In this document: in pieces, positions 18,601 to 26,940 of the stretch
Numbering within the stretch: position 1 is the stretch's first letter
Layout: the number at the start of each line of letters is the position of its first letter
From: Roseofilum casamattae BLCC-M143
GTDB taxonomy: Bacteria > Cyanobacteriota > Cyanobacteriia > Cyanobacteriales > Desertifilaceae
Assembly: GCF_030068455.1 (NCBI RefSeq)
Contig: NZ_JAQOSQ010000023.1
Span: 1 to 62,634 of the forward strand
DNA length: 62,634 nucleotides
Direction: 5' to 3'
Made by a program: the position numbers and the translations under genes
Notes under the pieces: model-generated
Seen by the model: only the letters and a program-made list of their open reading frames with translations
Told to the model about the DNA's origin: nothing
Databases searched by the model: none

Positions 18601-20198
18601 GCCATTTCTGCCGCGAGTTCGTGCAATTGTAACGTCAGAGTATATTCTCGCTGCCAAGCCTCTTTTCCGAGCAATTCGATCGCAATTTCGGCATGGTTTC
18701 TCGCCGATTCATAAGCCGTTCCTCCTTTTGCTTTTTGACCGGCAGTTAGATTAAAGCGAGCGAGTTCGTCTCGTTTGTGCTGTTCGGCAATTAATGTCGC
18801 TCCATTATTCAGATGACTGACAATTTCAAAAATGCGATCGCCTCGTTCTTCCGGAGAAAGACTCTCGAGTAACAATCCTCCAATTCTATAGTGAATCGAC
18901 GGTTTGCGATCTTCAGGAATAAGAGCATAGGCAGCTTGTTGAACGCGATCGTGCAAGAATTTATAAGAGGGAAGTTGGGTCGCAAAATCGGCGTTTAAGT
19001 CGCGATCGAGTAATGGATCGTTAGTTATCTCTCGATCTTGATAAAACTTGTAGGTCTCGTTTTGCGGTACGACCAATCCTTCTCGCAAAGCGTCCCAGAG
19101 ATCGGCTCCGGTTTCTGCCAGAGATTTCTCCCGAACAATGGCCAGAGTTGATAAGGAGAACGAACTGCCAATACAAGAAGCGAGTTTCAGGCTATCTTGA
19201 GTTTCAACTGTCAGTTTCTGCAACCTCGATATGGTAAAATCAACGACGTTATCATTAATAAAATGTTCGCGAACTTTGTCCAGGTTACACTGCCACGATC
19301 GCGATTCCCAATTTAAGGTTATCCAACCATCATCATGGAGTGCTTTGAGCAATTGCGTGCTAAAAAATGGATTGCCTTGAGTATTCTGAAAGACTAAATC
19401 TGTGAGGGGTTGCGATCGCTCTAGAGAACATTTCAGAGTATTGGAAATCAGATCGTTTAAGTCAGTTGAGGTCAAGGGCGCGAGGGTAATAGTTTCGATA
19501 TTCGTGCCTTGTGCGGTAATTCGATTTAATGCAGCCATCAGAGGATGGGCAAGAGATACTTCATTGTCGCGATAGGCTCCGATGAGTAACAGACAAGATT
19601 TTTCGCTCTCTTCCAGTAAGAGTTCCATTAATTGCAACGATCCAGAATCTGCCCATTGCAAGTCATCAAGAAAAATGGTTAATGGATGTTCGACGGTGGC
19701 AAACACCCTGATGAATTTTTGGAAGAGTAAATTAAAGCGTTGTTGGGCGGCATGTCCTTCTAATTCGGGTACGGGAGGTTGTTCCCCAAGAATAGCTTCC
19801 AACTCGGGAATGGTATCGATAATAACTTGCGCGTTCTCTCCTAAAACCAACAGAATTTTGGCTTTCCATTGTTGTAACTGGGAGTCGCGATCGCCTAAAA
19901 GCTGTCCCATTAAATCTCGGAAGGCTTGGACGAAGGCAGAAAAGGGAATATTGCGCTGGAATTGATCGAATTTCCCTTTAATAAAATACCCTCGGTTTTT
20001 AACAATAGGTTTATGTACTTCGTTAACGACGGTAGTTTTTCCTACGCCAGAATATCCGGCAACCAGAAACAGTTGACTGGTTCCCGACTCTTCCGCCACT
20101 CGCTCGAAGGCAGCGAGCAGTTGCCGCACTTCTGGTTCTCGTCCATAGAGTTTTTCGGGCAGCAGGAAGCGATCGCATAAATCCCGCTCTCCTAACAC
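15672..20198 (-). CDS. AAA ATPase-TPR-GAF-histidine kinase, larger part of a frameshifted hybrid kinase
   Basis: The frame encodes 1508 residues. Near the N-terminus is an ATPase (LVAGYSGVGKTTVVNEVHKP, Walker A at about 45-55; IFLDDLQWADSG, Walker B). A long helical TPR-like middle follows, then a GAF domain at about 1070-1230, and a histidine kinase with H-box GGIAHEINNPISF, N-box NILNNAIDAL, ISDNGKGIS, and FFTTKTVGKGTGLGLSIAY. In many cyanobacteria this block is fused behind a Ser/Thr kinase domain. Here the kinase part is upstream (20246-21091) in another frame. The sequence between (20199-20285) encodes the expected linker (RYQSALGLKYDLE, QTIEPFVLGERDL) in frame with this part. The apparent start is therefore internal to a longer ancestral protein of about 1,800 residues. 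Confidence 0.88.
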   Translation of the reverse strand: MLGERDLCDRFLLPEKLYGREPEVRQLLAAFERVAEESGTSQLFLVAGYSGVGKTTVVNEVHKPIVKNRGYFIKGKFDQFQRNIPFSAFVQAFRDLMGQLLGDRDSQLQQWKAKILLVLGENAQVIIDTIPELEAILGEQPPVPELEGHAAQQRFNLLFQKFIRVFATVEHPLTIFLDDLQWADSGSLQLMELLLEESEKSCLLLIGAYRDNEVSLAHPLMAALNRITAQGTNIETITLAPLTSTDLNDLISNTLKCSLERSQPLTDLVFQNTQGNPFFSTQLLKALHDDGWITLNWESRSWQCNLDKVREHFINDNVVDFTISRLQKLTVETQDSLKLASCIGSSFSLSTLAIVREKSLAETGADLWDALREGLVVPQNETYKFYQDREITNDPLLDRDLNADFATQLPSYKFLHDRVQQAAYALIPEDRKPSIHYRIGGLLLESLSPEERGDRIFEIVSHLNNGATLIAEQHKRDELARFNLTAGQKAKGGTAYESARNHAEIAIELLGKEAWQREYTLTLQLHELAAEMAAIARDSEAMNGWIDAAISQSKTFLDKLGSYICRMQFLTGNNQFAEAVESGQFILQKLGVEFPNAVTPVELQQEIDDIQTLMGDRAIEDILNLPAMSHPESLAIMKIAARMIPAAYLSNSPLFPLLGSLQTKLSLQSGNAPTSSTGYADYGVFLLHFKRDIATSNQFGQLAYQLAARAQDKNIPAITFVPVGLFLYHNQYHLRETLPIFQAGYQAALDVGRVEYLGHHAQGFCVASFWSGCSLPELLVQVRAYLDVMVKFNLLVSQNYCSIILEIVLALLGNPDEILLELSETDDRSTRLAELLESRDATGVFYFYLHRAILRFFLGDLERAATDTIAAKEWIGGGTGMACEVGFYFYDSLIALGSIGESAGDREAAIAKVEENQEYIRWRSDFTPMNYLHKWQLVEAEKYRVLGQKYEAGDWYDRAIAGAKANEYIQEESLANELAAKFYLDWGKDKIASGYMQEAYYGYAHWGAKAKTDDLEQRYPQLLSSILAPPVAIAKPHATISTERTSTVLSTSISVSDRLDFSSLLKACRTLSQEIERDRAISHLMHVIQENAGAETVALILFRDETLILEAKHTDGRTELIECALDDDSQAVPLAIVNTVKRTQTSLLLDNAADDNTYSRDDYIQAHQSRSVLCVPLLDRGRSIGIIYLENNQVAGAFATDRIEMVELLCAQAAITLENARLYQQAQQALQLERELHDLQRTQLTLIHSEKMFSLGQMVGGIAHEINNPISFIYGNIDYAKDYARHLIQAIELYQNRVADTHPDLAEIVAEMDLDYCKEDFPQLLDSMSTGVKRIQTIIAALRNFSRLDEAELKAVDLHEGLESTLTILQPRLYGPEGAIAIVKNYGDLPLIECYASQLNQVFMNILNNAIDALEDSPGIHPQISICTEANEKTVTISISDNGKGISTEAQTRLFDPFFTTKTVGKGTGLGLSIAYQIITEQHEGNLSFQSQPGETIFAIAIPLHQNP

Positions 20199-20245
20199 AA
20201 ATGGTTCAATGGTTTGTTTCGTTTCCCATTGCGATCGACAGGGTT

Positions 20246-21091
20246 CTAAGTCGTATTTAAGTCCGAGAGCACTTTGATAGCGATTTCGGCGTTTTTTGCC
20301 ATTAACTTGAGGATAATCTCGGAGAGGCTCTGAGAATAGATTTTGCTTCTATCTGGCAAGCGATCGCGGGGAGAAATTGGCTGTTGGGCGATATGAGCGT
20401 GAACCAATTCCATCGGATCCTTGCTATTGAAGGGTAAGGCTCCGACGAACAATTCATATAATGTTATGCCCAGAGAATAAAAATCGCTGCGATAGTCAAT
20501 TCCTCGATTCATTCGTCCCGTTTGTTCGAGGGATAAATAAGCGAGAGTTCCTTCTAAAACATTGGGTGTTTTTATGCTTTGTGTTTCTTTGGGTAATCGA
20601 GTGGAAATGCTAAAGTCAATTAATTTGATCTGTTGGGTTTGCGGATGAATCAGGATATTGGCAGGTTTAATATCTTTATGCAGAATACAATGTTGGTGTA
20701 ATTGCTGGAGAATGTCGGTGAGTTGGCAGGCAATATCGAGAAACTGTTCGACGGAGAGAGAAACTCGCTGCTTATACTCTGCCAGGGAGATTCCTCCCAT
20801 ATCTTCCATAATTAAGGCATAGCCATTGTTGTAGCGCTCTAAAGCATAGGGTTGAACTACGCCTTCGATATTGAGAGGTTTAGCGTTCGCGCCAGCGATG
20901 CGGAGCATTATCGCATATTGATTGCGAAATTGTACTAATTCGTTGAAGGAAGGGTATTCGTTACGCATCAATTTGAGCGCAACCGGTTGCCCATTTTCCA
21001 AATTGCGACCGCGATAAATAAGAGTGCGATCGCTTTCGTGGATGAGTTTTTCAGACTGGTAGTTCTGAATTTTGGGTAAAGACGTTTCCAT
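20246..21091 (-). CDS. Ser/Thr protein kinase domain, N-terminal part of the frameshifted hybrid kinase
   Basis: The 281-residue frame is an almost complete protein kinase. Visible parts are VALKLMRNEYPS (ATP-binding Lys), HKDIKPANILIH (catalytic loop), LIDFSIST (DFS in place of DFG, usual for this cyanobacterial group) and SDFYSLGITLYEL. The frame breaks right after IILKLMAKNAE. Reading on in the neighbouring phase gives RYQSALGLKYDLE, the standard continuation, so one base is missing near 20282-20290. A real protein would run on into the ATPase-histidine kinase part. It is either a pseudogene, a phase-variable gene or a sequencing error. Confidence 0.85.
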   Translation of the reverse strand: METSLPKIQNYQSEKLIHESDRTLIYRGRNLENGQPVALKLMRNEYPSFNELVQFRNQYAIMLRIAGANAKPLNIEGVVQPYALERYNNGYALIMEDMGGISLAEYKQRVSLSVEQFLDIACQLTDILQQLHQHCILHKDIKPANILIHPQTQQIKLIDFSISTRLPKETQSIKTPNVLEGTLAYLSLEQTGRMNRGIDYRSDFYSLGITLYELFVGALPFNSKDPMELVHAHIAQQPISPRDRLPDRSKIYSQSLSEIILKLMAKNAEIAIKVLSDLNTT

Positions 21092-21233
21092 GATTGACTC
21101 AGTCGGCTACAACTATTATAAAATTTGCGATCGCACTGAGGCATCCAGAATTATCCGGCAAGGCTGACTTGTCGGATGTTTCATTACATTTACCCGAGAT
21201 ATGGAATAAGGAGACTAAATAGGTTTACTCGAG

Positions 21234-23171
21234 TCAGGTTGCATTCTCGTTCGGGTTGGGAGAAATCTCCTCATCAGCAGCTAGCGATAGTCTACCTTCA
21301 ACTGAGGGAGGGGATGGAGGTTCGGGTGTAGAGGTATCTGATTCTGGAGTATTGGCATTGCGCACCATTTGACTCATCGATCGCAATAGATCTCCCAATT
21401 TACCCTCGTCTAACAATGCATTCACCAAAGCCAGTCCGCTGGTAGACATGAGCAGCTTATTAATATCTCCCATTCCGCTTTGACCGCTACCATTATTATT
21501 CGCACCGGGGAATGAATAAATACGGGTATCGCCGAGGATACCTGGTTGTGGAGCTAAGGCTTTCACAATTTCGGGAATATGGGGAGCTAAACCCGGCCAC
21601 ATTTCGGAGATGAGTTGGGCGGATAATTTCGCATCGGAAAGCACATTTTTCGCTTCAATCACGGCTTTTTCGCCTTCCGCTTCTGCCAGGGCGCGATCGC
21701 GATTTGCTTCGGCTAAAGTGCGAATTGATTCCGCTTCAAATTCTGCTGCTTGTCGGGCAATTTCCGCTTGCCGGCGGCGGCGAAATACATCCAGTTCCAC
21801 GACATTTTGCTCGGAAATTTTCTGCTTCTCCGCTTCTTTTTCCGCTTCGATAATGGTCAAGCGTTGGGTTCGTTGGGCTTGCTCGATTTCTTGCGCTGTA
21901 ATGACCGCCGCTTCTGCTTGCGCCCGTTCCGCATCGGCAGCCAAGCGCTCCCGCTCTTTCTCAACAATTGCGATCGCCGCTTCCTGTTCGGCAATCTTCG
22001 ACTCGCGATCGGCTTCTGCGATTTCAATCTGCGCTCTTAATTGCGATGACTCTACCAGTTTCCGGCGATTAATTTCCGCAACTTCCGATTCTTGTTTCTG
22101 CAAAGCTTGGGCAATATTCAACTGTTTATTCCGCTCTTCCAAAGCAATATCGGCATCAATTTGACTTTGTTGAACCGCCAGTTGTTTTTGAATTTTCTCT
22201 TCTTCCACAGACTGATTCTGCAAAATCTTATTCCGCTCGATTTTCGCCGCTTCCTGATCTTTGGCTTCTTGAATTTCCCGCTCTCGTTGCGCGGTAATAG
22301 ATTCGACTTCCAGCTTTTGATCTAACTTCGCTTCCTCTTTCTCCTTCGCAATGCGCAACGACTGTTTCTCCGCATCCAGCTCTCGCTGCTCGATAGTAAC
22401 TTTCGTCTTCAGCTCCACCTCGCGTTTCTGCTGAATCGACTTCTGAATCGTTTCCGTGCGCAAACGTACTCCTTGGGCGTCGAAGAAGTTATTTTCATCA
22501 TAAGTATCGCTCTCTTCAATCTCGGAAATGGCGATATTATTCAACGTTAAGCCAATTTTCTTCAAGTCTTGTTGAATCAGGTTTAAAACCTCATCGGCAA
22601 AGCCTAATTTATCCGAGTCAATCTCTGCCAGACTTTTCTTTTTCGCTGCTGCCCGAATTGCATCATCTGCCCGTTTCTCCAGGGCATCTTTAATATCTAC
22701 TTCTGAAATATACCCTTGTTGAGATAAGCGCGCGGCAACCGTCAGCACGTCTTGTTTATCAGCGCTGACGCAAACATAAAAGGTAACCCGCATATTCGCG
22801 CGCAAATAGTCTTGGGTGCGCACGGCTAAATTCCCCGTTCGTTCTACATCAATGGAAATTTCGCGCAAAGGAACCCGAGTAATTTCATGGAATCCGGGAA
22901 TGACAATACAACCGCCATTTAAAACTACTCGTTTTTCTTTGATAAATACCCCACCGGTACGTACAAAGGCTTCGTTATTCGGCGTAATTTTATAAACTCT
23001 GGTATAAGCAAAGATCCCGAGCAACAGCAAAAAGACAAAGCCGACAGAACCGCCGACTAAGAGCAGTCCAACCGAGCCGAGTTGACCGATTCCAACTTGG
23101 GCGAGTACGGGTTGCGCCGGCTGCTCGATCATACTGTAAGTCATTAGAGTAGAAGAATTAGAAGGTTTCAT
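21234..23171 (-). CDS. Flotillin/SPFH-domain protein (YqiK-like)
   Basis: The 645-residue protein has one N-terminal membrane segment (VGLLLVGGSVGFVFLLLLGI). An SPFH/Band 7 domain follows (NNEAFVRTGGVFIKEKRVVL, VPLREISIDVERTGNLAVRT, RVTFYVCVSADKQDV). A long Glu/Ala/Lys-rich coiled coil spans about 250-510 and ends with the flotillin-like ALAEAEGEKAVIEAKN. Flotillins organise membrane microdomains as large oligomers. The C-terminal 90 residues are Gly/Ser/Pro-rich. The gene lies just downstream of the NfeD-like membrane gene, the same pairing as yqiJ-yqiK in enterobacteria. Confidence 0.9.
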   Translation of the reverse strand: MKPSNSSTLMTYSMIEQPAQPVLAQVGIGQLGSVGLLLVGGSVGFVFLLLLGIFAYTRVYKITPNNEAFVRTGGVFIKEKRVVLNGGCIVIPGFHEITRVPLREISIDVERTGNLAVRTQDYLRANMRVTFYVCVSADKQDVLTVAARLSQQGYISEVDIKDALEKRADDAIRAAAKKKSLAEIDSDKLGFADEVLNLIQQDLKKIGLTLNNIAISEIEESDTYDENNFFDAQGVRLRTETIQKSIQQKREVELKTKVTIEQRELDAEKQSLRIAKEKEEAKLDQKLEVESITAQREREIQEAKDQEAAKIERNKILQNQSVEEEKIQKQLAVQQSQIDADIALEERNKQLNIAQALQKQESEVAEINRRKLVESSQLRAQIEIAEADRESKIAEQEAAIAIVEKERERLAADAERAQAEAAVITAQEIEQAQRTQRLTIIEAEKEAEKQKISEQNVVELDVFRRRRQAEIARQAAEFEAESIRTLAEANRDRALAEAEGEKAVIEAKNVLSDAKLSAQLISEMWPGLAPHIPEIVKALAPQPGILGDTRIYSFPGANNNGSGQSGMGDINKLLMSTSGLALVNALLDEGKLGDLLRSMSQMVRNANTPESDTSTPEPPSPPSVEGRLSLAADEEISPNPNENAT

Positions 23172-23282
23172 AGGTCAATTATAATTATAACGTTTCACAA
23201 ATTTGTTTTTTTCTCCTCTAGTCTCTCTCTTTTGTGAGACCGAGCAAGACATGACATTGGGGGATGAGGGAGCATGAGATAA

Positions 23283-23951
23283 TCATCCCAACCAGCGCTG
23301 TTCGTCCGTGCTGTCTTTGGCGATCGCCAAATAAAACGATTCGCAGTATTCAATAATGACGACTTTTTCGCCGCGTTGCGGAGTCACGCTAGCCCAGTCT
23401 GGAACTCGCACGTTAATGCTAACTAAGTTATTCGAGGAGTCCGTGACGTCAACTTGGCCGATTTGCACAGTTGGTTGTTTTGGGAGGATTTGCGATACCA
23501 CCGTCCCCGTACATCCAACTAGGCGATCGCTGCTGGCATCTTCACTAAAGGAAGCAAACATCTTGCCAATCGGTTTGGCGATCGCGCTGCCCGCCAGTAA
23601 ACTGAGGGTTAGGGAAACAATGAGAACTCCATTACCGAGCAATCCTCCAGGAAGTCCCAACAGCAGATTCAAAATCCATCCGATCAGTCCCCACAAGGTA
23701 AAATCAATGGCTAAGAGCAATAATAGAGGAGCTTGACCGACACCTAACCAGCCTAAAGCTTGCAGCGCGCTAAAGTTGGCATCGGCATCTACGTCAACGT
23801 CGGCATCAGCATCCACGTCAACATCGACCTCTACATCTCCGTCAATATCTACGTCGCTGTCGTCACCTCCAGAAAAGATAACTAGTAGGAAGAGGAGGAC
23901 TCCGACACCGAGAAAAATCCAGTAGGGGAGATGAGCGAGGTCAAAGACCAT
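23283..23951 (-). CDS. YqiJ/NfeD-like inner-membrane protein with Asp-Val repeat
   Basis: From the ATG at 23951 the product has about 222 residues. The longer frame to 24065 begins at TTG and crosses a GCGATCGC palindrome, so it is less likely. There is a membrane helix near the start (YWIFLGVGVLLFLLVIFSGG). A striking acidic repeat follows, made of DVDVDADADVDVDADA-type units. Then come two or three further helices (PLLLLLAIDFTLWGLIGWIL, GNGVLIVSLTLSLLAGSAIA) and a C-terminal OB-fold-like domain (VGCTGTVVSQI, GQVDVTDSSNNLV, GEKVVIIEY). YqiJ and NfeD proteins partner flotillins, and the flotillin gene follows directly. A calcium-binding role for the acidic run is possible but unproven. Confidence 0.83.
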   Translation of the reverse strand: MVFDLAHLPYWIFLGVGVLLFLLVIFSGGDDSDVDIDGDVEVDVDVDADADVDVDADANFSALQALGWLGVGQAPLLLLLAIDFTLWGLIGWILNLLLGLPGGLLGNGVLIVSLTLSLLAGSAIAKPIGKMFASFSEDASSDRLVGCTGTVVSQILPKQPTVQIGQVDVTDSSNNLVSINVRVPDWASVTPQRGEKVVIIEYCESFYLAIAKDSTDEQRWLG

Positions 23952-24061
23952 TGGAGTAATGGCGATCGCACGAGTCGCCTTAATGATGTACGCTGCCTCT
24001 AGGATATCTGTGGAAAATCCCGAGATCGGAGAACATACAGATTCTCTTAATACTAACTCGT

Positions 24062-25090
24062 TCAAATTTCAAATAACTGAATATTTTTCCTGAGTTGAGA
24101 GAGAAACTTATTCGACGTTATTCTCACCAGAATTGCCGCGATCGTATCTCGATGAATTGTTTTTTCCTTCTCATAAAGCATAGTTTTACATCGCTTATGC
24201 TCGCCTTTCAAATAAGCAACACAATCGGCATACACGCCTTGATTAACCAGCATACCTAAAATTTCACGATACTCCTTCTCACCAATTGCCTTATCTCTTA
24301 ATTGTGCCAGTCTATTTTGTGCTTCCGGATCGGATCGTTGCATCATTAAATAAACAGCTAAGGTTAATTTTCCATTAATAAAATCCGAAAACTGATCTTG
24401 ATAGGGTTTTTCTAATTTTGAGAGGCGCTGTACCGGAAGTGCAAAATCACCAAAATCATTGGCGGCTTGAGTCGCTGCTCCATAAACAGCTCCCATTTCA
24501 TAAAGCAAACGATCTGGTTCTCCAGCCATAATCGATCCGGCAAAAAAACAACTACCGTAAAACACGCCAGAGAGCAATCGACATCGCTGTTGATACGTCT
24601 CTAAAAACTCCTCATAGTTCGGGTATTCATCGATTCTAGAGACTTGCATGTCCTGGATATCCATTCTCTGACCGAGATAAACTTGGTGGTTTATTTTGTT
24701 CAGCAGCGGGACGATTTCGGTTAGTTTATAATCCTCGAGAATCTGCTGTGCAATTTCTCTGAGTTGAAACCCAGCAATGACCAATTGTCGTTTACTCTCA
24801 ACCGTATCATACCCGTGCTTCTCATCTAGAAACCAGTTGATGACATAGGTCGAACAATTGAGAATTTCAAAACTCGCACAAACGGGAAGAATCTCTTTCC
24901 AGTTTTTCCCTCCATTAATTTCATAACCGCTGCGGATTTGTAGATCCCGCAATCGCGGATGACCGTACCGCTTCATTGGCAGGTATTTTACCTCTTCGCT
25001 GAGATGTTCTGTATAATGGGCAATCAGTTCATCAGTAGCTTGGGAAGTTTCGGTCATCACATCAAAATATGTCTTCATTAACTCCTCCAT
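24062..25090 (-). CDS. Divergent isoprenoid-synthase-fold protein
   Basis: The 342-residue, largely helical protein resembles trans-prenyltransferases in its layout. CASFEILNCSTYVINWFLDE occupies the place of the first Asp-rich motif, and QAANDFGDF the place of the second, followed by GKLTLAVYLMMQR where prenyltransferases have GK-x-T-L. The first motif is strongly altered (NWFLD in place of DDxxD) and the second is NDxxD. The GKRLRP substrate-binding stretch is replaced by GKNWKE. It may therefore be a terpene cyclase-like or otherwise specialised enzyme, or inactive. It overlaps the upstream methyltransferase gene by 13 bp, so the two are almost certainly cotranscribed and functionally linked. 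Confidence 0.6.
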   Translation of the reverse strand: MEELMKTYFDVMTETSQATDELIAHYTEHLSEEVKYLPMKRYGHPRLRDLQIRSGYEINGGKNWKEILPVCASFEILNCSTYVINWFLDEKHGYDTVESKRQLVIAGFQLREIAQQILEDYKLTEIVPLLNKINHQVYLGQRMDIQDMQVSRIDEYPNYEEFLETYQQRCRLLSGVFYGSCFFAGSIMAGEPDRLLYEMGAVYGAATQAANDFGDFALPVQRLSKLEKPYQDQFSDFINGKLTLAVYLMMQRSDPEAQNRLAQLRDKAIGEKEYREILGMLVNQGVYADCVAYLKGEHKRCKTMLYEKEKTIHRDTIAAILVRITSNKFLSQLRKNIQLFEI

Positions 25091-25797
25091 TTCTGATAGA
25101 TGCGACCTGGAATATTGTGAGCCGATATCGATCGCAATCCGACAGCGTATAAGATACTTTCTACATGCTCTAGATCGAGTAAACGCATTCTAATTTCTTG
25201 CTCTCCCACCAGTTTGCTCGAGTCGTAGCATCTATAATTTAAGGTCAAATACTGGCGATCGCCAATCCGATCGTTACGCACGCTTCTCTCAAATAAGATA
25301 TCGTTATTCTCCTGCTCCTGTTTGCTATGATTGGAATTGGATGAAAGGATAACTAAACGTCCTCCATTGCATAAATGGTCTGCCACTCGTGCAAAGCTGC
25401 GCTCGATCGCATCCAGCTCCAGAATATGACTCGCGAGCAACCAAGTATCTCCATCCTTAACAAAAGCCCAAGCTCCACCTCGAGAATAAGCAAGATCGAA
25501 TGCTTTGTCGAGATGGAGATTACTGATATCTTCACAATAAAGCTCCACGCGATCGCCTAAACCTTCTCGTGCTTGCGCCAGTAAAGAGGCACTCGTATCT
25601 ATGCCAACTATCGTCAAGTCGGGTTGTAATTGTAAGATTTGCTCCGCCAGCAACCCCGTCCCAATGCCTACATCCAAAATATGTTTTGCATCGCCAAAAA
25701 GATCGATTAGCTCAGTAGCGATCGCCCGATAATCTCGATTATGTTGCACGAAGGCATTATAGAAATCGGACATCCCTTGATACAAGTCAGTTGGCAT
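25078..25797 (-). CDS. Class I SAM-dependent methyltransferase
   Basis: The 239-residue protein has the Rossmann methyltransferase motifs. Motif I is ILDVGIGTGLLAEQIL, motif II ends in IVGIDTSASLLAQAR, CEDISNLHLDKAFDLAYSRG covers the acidic loop, and NGGRLVILSSNSN is the later strand. The start MPTDLYQGMSDFYNAFVQHN resembles small-molecule methyltransferases. The target is not evident. Because its stop overlaps the start of the isoprenoid-synthase-like gene, the substrate may be a terpenoid or prenyl compound. That is inference only. Confidence 0.82.
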   Translation of the reverse strand: MPTDLYQGMSDFYNAFVQHNRDYRAIATELIDLFGDAKHILDVGIGTGLLAEQILQLQPDLTIVGIDTSASLLAQAREGLGDRVELYCEDISNLHLDKAFDLAYSRGGAWAFVKDGDTWLLASHILELDAIERSFARVADHLCNGGRLVILSSNSNHSKQEQENNDILFERSVRNDRIGDRQYLTLNYRCYDSSKLVGEQEIRMRLLDLEHVESILYAVGLRSISAHNIPGRIYQKWRS

Positions 25798-25898
25798 GAT
25801 GCAATATTTAGAAATATTTAACAGTTAAGTACAATACACTAATGGTCTCAAAACCAAGAGATATTATATCCGATTAAGACAAGAGCGATATCTGTCCA

Positions 25899-26876
25899 TT
25901 ATGTCCAAGCACGGAAAAAGGTATTATCTTCCCAAGCTCCAGCAGTCCGCTGCTCGATCGCGGCCATTTGTTCGGCGCTCAAAGGTTGAAAGTTTTGGGC
26001 AACGCGCACGTTTGACTCTAACTGAGCCACGGAATCTGCCGAGATAATGCAACAATGAACGCCAGAGAGCGATAAAGCATATCCCATGGCTTGCTCCATA
26101 CCTTCCAATAAACCCGGTTTGAACAAGCGACCGTAAGCCGGAACTTTCATTGCAATAACGCCCACATTTTGCTGTTTCGCCACGGGTAATGCAATGTCTG
26201 CAAATGACCGGGGATGATGGACTTCGGCAGCATTGAGAGAGATGAGAGTGGTATCAAAAGGATAGCGGCGCAATCCTTCCGCGATAACATCAGGCTCGTG
26301 ATGGCCGGTGATACCAGTATAGCGAATAATGCCTTGTTCTTTGGCTTCTGCGATCGCTGTCATTGCTCCATTTGCGGCAAACATTTCATCTAATGTTTTC
26401 ATAAATGACACGTGATGCATTTGCCACAAATCGAGATAATCTGTATTCAGGCGTTTTAAAGATTTTTCTAAATCGCGCCAGGCGCCATCGCGATCGCGCG
26501 CATCACTCTTCGTTGCTAAAAATATATTATCTCGATAAGCTGGCAATACTTTACCGAGGTGGTCTTCACTGGAGCCATAGTCTGAATTTGCTGCGGTATC
26601 GAAATAACGAATTCCTAATGCGATCGCCTTTTCAATTAATTCTATGGCTTCTGCTTCTTGTTGGGGGTCTTTAATCGGTTTATAGGCCGTTCCCAAACCA
26701 AATACGGGCAGACTTACTCCCGTTTTACCTAAAATTCTCTCCGGCATAGTTCCCAGAGTTGGTTGCGAAGCAGCAATGGATGTAGGTTGCTGTTTTTGGG
26801 TCGCGCTAAATGCTATGCTCCCAGCCGCCGCCGCACCCGCAAGCATGAAATGGCGTCGATTAATATTGTGACTCAT
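25899..26876 (-). CDS. Aldo/keto reductase with Tat-type signal
   Basis: The ATG at 26876 gives 325 residues starting MSHNINRRHFMLAGAAAAG, which has the twin-arginine and hydrophobic core of a Tat signal. A longer frame to 26996 is not needed. The reductase barrel shows RILGKTGVSLPVFGLGTAY, RYFDTAANSDYGSSEDHLGK (catalytic Asp and Tyr), LATKSDARD, and DYLDLWQMHHVSF (active-site His). The enzyme probably reduces a carbonyl with NADPH outside the cytoplasm or at the thylakoid lumen. It is divergently arranged with the lactonase gene. Confidence 0.87.
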   Translation of the reverse strand: MSHNINRRHFMLAGAAAAGSIAFSATQKQQPTSIAASQPTLGTMPERILGKTGVSLPVFGLGTAYKPIKDPQQEAEAIELIEKAIALGIRYFDTAANSDYGSSEDHLGKVLPAYRDNIFLATKSDARDRDGAWRDLEKSLKRLNTDYLDLWQMHHVSFMKTLDEMFAANGAMTAIAEAKEQGIIRYTGITGHHEPDVIAEGLRRYPFDTTLISLNAAEVHHPRSFADIALPVAKQQNVGVIAMKVPAYGRLFKPGLLEGMEQAMGYALSLSGVHCCIISADSVAQLESNVRVAQNFQPLSAEQMAAIEQRTAGAWEDNTFFRAWT

Positions 26877-26940
26877 GGCTCTTATTTTAGCTATGTTATT
26901 TATATCGTCTATTTTAACCTTATTAATAAAATCTGAAGTG

